Shown: in pieces, positions 54,429 through 56,214 of the stretch
Numbering within the stretch: the first letter of the stretch is position 1
How the letters are laid out: every line of letters starts with the position of its first letter
Assembly (NCBI GenBank): GCA_016932015.1
Contig: JAFGDQ010000087.1
Location: 1-56,214 of the forward strand
DNA: 56,214 nucleotides
Source of the DNA: Spirochaetota bacterium
GTDB taxonomy: Bacteria; Spirochaetota; UBA4802; JAFGDQ01
Direction of reading: 5' to 3'
Translations under genes and position numbers: made by a program
Notes under the pieces: generated by a model
Databases searched by the model: none
The model's input: only the letters and a program-made list of their open reading frames with translations
What the model was told of the DNA's origin: nothing

Positions 54429-54650
54429 CTGAACCACAGATTACGCAGATTAAAATGATTCCACAGATTTCATCTTGTTTGAATCTTTTCATTCTTCATA
54501 AAAGAATATCATTTCGCTACTATCGAAAAGCGCCTAACATCCCATTCATGACGCACGTGTTGACTGCAAGAAAAAAACAACCTGTAAAACACCTAAAGAC
54601 TGAACCGCTAATCATTTCCATCATTTAAATCATTTTAATCTGTGGTTCAG
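54429..54650. mobile_element. MITE-like inverted-repeat element
   Basis: The left end CTGAACCACAGATT (54429) with ATTAAAATGATT (to 54460) is mirrored by AATCATTTTAATCTGTGGTTCAG at 54628-54650, apart from 9 extra nt in the left arm. The 222-nt body has no intact gene. It appears inserted in the tail of the tandem array. The end sequence is of a kind that recurs in many bacterial genomes. I see no clear target duplication. Confidence 0.55.
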
Positions 54651-54733
54651 ACGGCTTCCCCCGACGCTGGGGTTTGCTTCCCCGTGTTTCATTTGAAAGA
54701 ACGTTTATCTGCTTCTTGACCTCATCCTCCTAA

Positions 54734-54760
54734 CCTCCTTCTCCCACAGGGAGAAGGAGG
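54734..54760. repeat. Perfect 12-bp-stem palindrome
   Basis: CCTCCTTCTCCC-ACA-GGGAGAAGGAGG forms a 12-bp stem with a 3-nt loop. It is another nomadic palindrome of this island and could terminate transcription, but no gene ends next to it. Confidence 0.7.
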
Positions 54761-54902
54761 AACTGGCCCGTACCAGTATCCTGTGTCTTATTCAATCGCT
54801 TTACGACCAGCTGGCCTTCGGCCCTCCTTATATAGAAGAGCATTGTTTAATGTTATATATGCCTTTACTAAATAGTCTGAACCAACTTAAAACAAGCTAG
54901 CA

Positions 54903-55139
54903 TTAACCCTTCTTTCTTTTATTTTCAATATAAACTTTTCCGATATAGAAAATACCTATCAGTATTGAAACTATCGATACTAATAATAAAAAAGGCAAAT
55001 AAGAAGACCTGTTTAATATATTTGCTTTAATCATTATAACAAGAAACAAACAGAGCAAACCTAACAATAAACAACTATAACCTTTATAATATTTATCTCT
55101 TCTCTGTATTTTTTTGATGTCAATCCTTCTGTTTCTCAT
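54903..55139 (-). CDS. Small two-helix membrane protein, probable immunity protein
   Basis: A 78-residue protein with a basic N-terminus (MRNRRIDIKKIQRRDK), two membrane helices (about 20-40 and 48-68) and a basic end (IENKRKKG). The ATG overlaps the TGA (55136-55138) of the frameshifted end of the upstream RHS toxin frame, an ATGA overlap typical for toxin/immunity pairs. I infer an immunity function against the adjacent RHS C-terminal toxin from this location alone; the family is not recognised. Confidence 0.6.
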   Translation of the reverse strand: MRNRRIDIKKIQRRDKYYKGYSCLLLGLLCLFLVIMIKANILNRSSYLPFLLLVSIVSILIGIFYIGKVYIENKRKKG

Positions 55140-56214
55140 TGTTCATTTGTTCTTTGAATTATACCATCTGCATTTTTCATTGTATTTTCGATCCGTTCAT
55201 TTAAAGCCTCTTTTGAGCTAACTTTAAATATCATATCAAAATCTTTTTTTTGTTACATCTATTTCAGCTTTTGAGGTCATTTCATTAGCATTTTTATCTA
55301 ATTCATCTACAGATAATTTTCCTTTAAATTCTTCTTTTGTTCCAGTTGCAATTTTTTCACTAATTTTCGCTTTTTTCTCAACACTTGAAATTAAACTGTC
55401 CTTATATTCTATATTTAATTGTTTTCCCCTACCTCTTGAATAATGCTCATATTTATTTGGAGCATTTTTAATAATATTTTTTTCCTTTGAAGCTAACTTT
55501 GAAATAATACACTTGCTGACTTTTCCTATTTCATCAACAACCTTACCCATTGCAGCATCTGTAATTACATTCTTGACAAACCTTTCTCCATATTCTTGAT
55601 CTGTATCACCAACATTTGGATTGTCCTGTCCAGTTTCTTTATCAGTATCTCCCTTTTCCCTTGGAGTGGTCAGTATAGTATAGAGTACACCAACAACGGC
55701 AGCTGCTGCAGGAATTAATGGAATAAAATGTCCGGTCGGATCTTTATAGATTACCGGATTCCCCTTAACATACGCATACCTGTTCCACCCCTGCGTATCA
55801 AACTCCCCGTCGATAACCGTATCCGGCGTAACAAACCTCGACACCTCAGCATTATAATGCCGCGCATTGTAATAGTAAAAGTTCGTCTCCTTGTCGAGCT
55901 CCTGCGAGTTGTACTTGGGCGCGTTGTTTTTATCGCCATCAGTAAACCACGTGTCGCCATACGGCAGGTATTCCATCCGGCTGACAGGAAGTCCGTCGTC
56001 GTCAACAACTGTCTTTACGGAATCCACCTGGTCTGTCAGGTAATAGCGCGCGTCCCCGCCCGGGATAACTGCTGCTATTCGTACTCCGTCAAAATAGATG
56101 TTGTTAACAGCATAATCCGTATCAGGTATTGCAGCGCCTGCTGTTGTTCTGTGCTTTTCAATTCCGAAATACATTGAAGGATAAATCACTTCAATATCAC
56201 GCGTCTGCCCTGAA
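55136..56214 (-). CDS. RHS-repeat polymorphic toxin, 3' part, with frame break at an A8 run
   Basis: The gene runs off the window edge (the frame is open through 56214), so only about 360 residues are seen. The RHS core is clear: YLTDQVDSVKTVVDDDG, MEYLPYGD, YNSQELDKETNFYYYNARHY, RFVTPDTV and NRYAYVKGNPVIYKDPTGHF. A hydrophobic stretch and an acidic linker follow, then an unrecognised toxin domain (about 150 residues: FVKNVITDAAMGKVVDEIGK...). In the actual sequence the frame stops at 55236 shortly after a run of eight A (55244-55251 on the plus strand as T8). One A fewer would give VTKKDFDMIFKVSSKEAL and 38 more codons to TGA 55136-55138, overlapping the start of the next gene. RHS proteins encapsulate a C-terminal toxin used in contact-dependent competition. 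Confidence 0.8.

Overview
The window reads as chromosomal DNA of a low-to-moderate GC, Gram-negative-type bacterium that uses the standard genetic code. A TonB-dependent receptor and an LPS-type family 2 glycosyltransferase argue for an outer membrane. RNase J, a complete moxR-bat aerotolerance-type operon and HD-GYP/HDOD proteins fit Spirochaetota best, but no single gene proves that placement and I treat it as a guess. An in-frame UGA in a UGSC-family gene implies that the organism makes selenocysteine; the Sec machinery itself is not in the window.

Region 1 (1-6060) is a metabolic cluster. Four minus-strand genes encode a ketopantoate-reductase-like enzyme, an acyl-CoA synthetase, a UGSC selenoprotein read through UGA at 1118-1120, and an unrecognised 305-residue partner that starts 12 nt after the selenoprotein stop. 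A divergent FAD-dependent oxidoreductase faces them across a 466-bp gap with a palindrome. Region 2 (6060-13000) is a patchwork of mobile and decayed DNA: a duplicated degenerate repeat, an attC-like site followed by a short-chain dehydrogenase that looks like an integron cassette, fragments of an Ig-like protein and of an indolepyruvate-decarboxylase-type gene, an intact enoate-reductase-type flavoenzyme, and a decayed single-gene IS66 element with perfect 16-bp ends.

Region 3 (13100-22200) holds a TonB-dependent receptor, an oxalate/formate-antiporter-type MFS transporter, pelF and pelG without the other pel genes, an HDOD protein and an iron-sulfur flavoprotein-like reductase. Region 4 (22345-35700) is core genome: two tRNA-Ser genes, dnaX-ybaB-recR, then a long minus-strand operon moxR - DUF58 - membrane protein - batA - batB - batC - batD - batE - FHA - der, and a tRNA-Gly. 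The overlaps suggest that the Bat membrane complex, an FHA protein and the ribosome-assembly GTPase Der are co-expressed.

Region 5 (35800-52700) carries a PAS histidine kinase, a degenerate HD-GYP protein, a variant HisI, a DinB-fold protein, an AEC transporter, two unknown proteins, a ClC channel/antiporter with CBS domains, an alpha/beta hydrolase without its nucleophile, then dut - rnj - uppP - ftsK and a family 2 glycosyltransferase. Region 6 (52700-56214) is accessory: palindromic nomadic repeats, a vapBC toxin-antitoxin pair between two 88-bp direct copies of one repeat, a 21-bp tandem palindrome array, an inverted-repeat element, and the 3' part of an RHS/polymorphic toxin gene whose last 36 or so codons lie in another frame beyond an A8 run and overlap the start of a probable immunity gene.
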